Shown: one piece after another, positions 6,598-7,071 of the stretch
How the letters are laid out: each line of letters starts with the position of its first letter
Position numbering within the stretch: the stretch's first letter is position 1
Source of the DNA: an uncultured Collinsella sp.
Lineage (GTDB): Bacteria > Actinomycetota > Coriobacteriia > Coriobacteriales > Coriobacteriaceae
Reading direction: 5' to 3'
DNA: 7,071 bases
Assembly (NCBI GenBank): GCA_902494545.1
Contig: CABUTP010000078.1
Coordinates: 1 to 7,071 of the forward strand
Notes under the pieces: model-generated
Databases searched by the model: none
What the model was told of the DNA's origin: nothing
The model's input: the letters and a program-made list of their open reading frames with translations, nothing else
Program-made: the position numbers and the translations under genes

Positions 6598-7071
6598 TTA
6601 CGCCTCGGACTTCTTGGCATAGATAAACCAGTAGCCAAGCGCGACAAGAACCGCGCCGCCCACGATGTTGCCCAGCGTGGCGGCGGACAGGTTAAACGCA
6701 ATGCCCGCGGCGTTGAGCGCATCGGCGCCGGCAACGTCGGCACCGTAACCGCATGCATGCATCACGGCGCCCATGGGCAAAAAGTACATGTTGGCAACGC
6801 AGTGCTCAAAACCGCAGGCCACAAAGGCGGCGATGGGCAGCAGAATGCCCACAACCTTATCGACCACAGTCTTGCCGGCGGTACCGATCCACACGGCCAG
6901 GCACACAAAGATGTTGCACAGGATGCCACGGAAGAAGATCGTCACCCAGTCGATCGTCACCTTGCCGGCGGCGACGCTCACCATGGAGTTGGCGACCGCC
7001 TCGCCGTTGAGCTTGTAAATGCCGGCCATGTACACCAAAAAGACGATGAACAGGGCACCGGCAAAGTTACC
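6598..7071 (-). CDS. Formate/nitrite transporter family protein (N-terminal part outside window)
   Basis: C-terminal 157 residues of a FocA/NirC/FdhC-type pentameric membrane channel, which moves formate, nitrite or similar small anions across the cytoplasmic membrane. The frame stays open to the window edge, where it reads GNFAGALFIVFLVYMAGIY, the conserved GNFxGA helix. Further helices follow: WVTIFFRGILCNIFVCLAVW, then the segment ending CGFEHCVANMYFLPMG, and lastly NLSAATLGNIVGGAVLVALGYW. The pore His of FocA (His209, in FEHS) is kept in FEHC, and the Asn of the last-helix GNIVGG motif is kept as well. FocA has 285 residues, so roughly the first 120-130 are missing here. The Cys after the pore His replaces the usual Ser. 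The neighbouring formate dehydrogenase-like gene favours formate as substrate, but the fragment cannot settle the subfamily. It ends with a strong terminator. Confidence 0.93.
   Translation of the reverse strand, partial: GNFAGALFIVFLVYMAGIYKLNGEAVANSMVSVAAGKVTIDWVTIFFRGILCNIFVCLAVWIGTAGKTVVDKVVGILLPIAAFVACGFEHCVANMYFLPMGAVMHACGYGADVAGADALNAAGIAFNLSAATLGNIVGGAVLVALGYWFIYAKKSEA

Overview
The window is GC-rich bacterial DNA with every gene I can support on the minus strand. Gene content and composition fit an anaerobic actinobacterium of the Coriobacteriia, possibly Collinsella-like. That assignment is inference, since no taxonomic marker gene is present. The theme is formate/molybdoenzyme metabolism together with bacterial selenocysteine (Sec) insertion.

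In transcription order (high to low coordinates) the layout is as follows. A formate/nitrite transporter, truncated by the window edge (6598-7071), ends at a strong intrinsic terminator (6539-6575). A 705-residue molybdopterin/[4Fe-4S] oxidoreductase follows (4358-6475). It aligns with the formate dehydrogenase H type, but has Cys where E. coli FdhF has Sec. After a 52-bp gap come selA (2848-4305) and selB (884-2851), which overlap by ATGA. A long, nearly perfect inverted repeat (807-870) lies just past the selB stop. Then come a candidate extended -10 promoter, the tRNA-Sec gene selC with anticodon UCA (652-748), an intrinsic terminator (588-643), and the 5' part of mobA (1-496).

SelA converts Ser-tRNA-Sec to Sec-tRNA-Sec, and SelB delivers it to UGA codons marked by a SECIS hairpin. 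selC encodes the tRNA, and MobA adds GMP to molybdenum cofactor to make the guanine-dinucleotide form used by formate dehydrogenase-type enzymes. The transporter and oxidoreductase would be the metabolic end of the same theme. selD and any recognisable Sec-encoding gene are not in this window.

No wholly unknown system is evident. The points most worth a second look are the altered SelB G4 motif (TMCD), the tRNA-Sec anticodon loop with C33 and a G-A mismatch in the acceptor stem, the active-site substitutions in the oxidoreductase, and the palindromic element downstream of selB.
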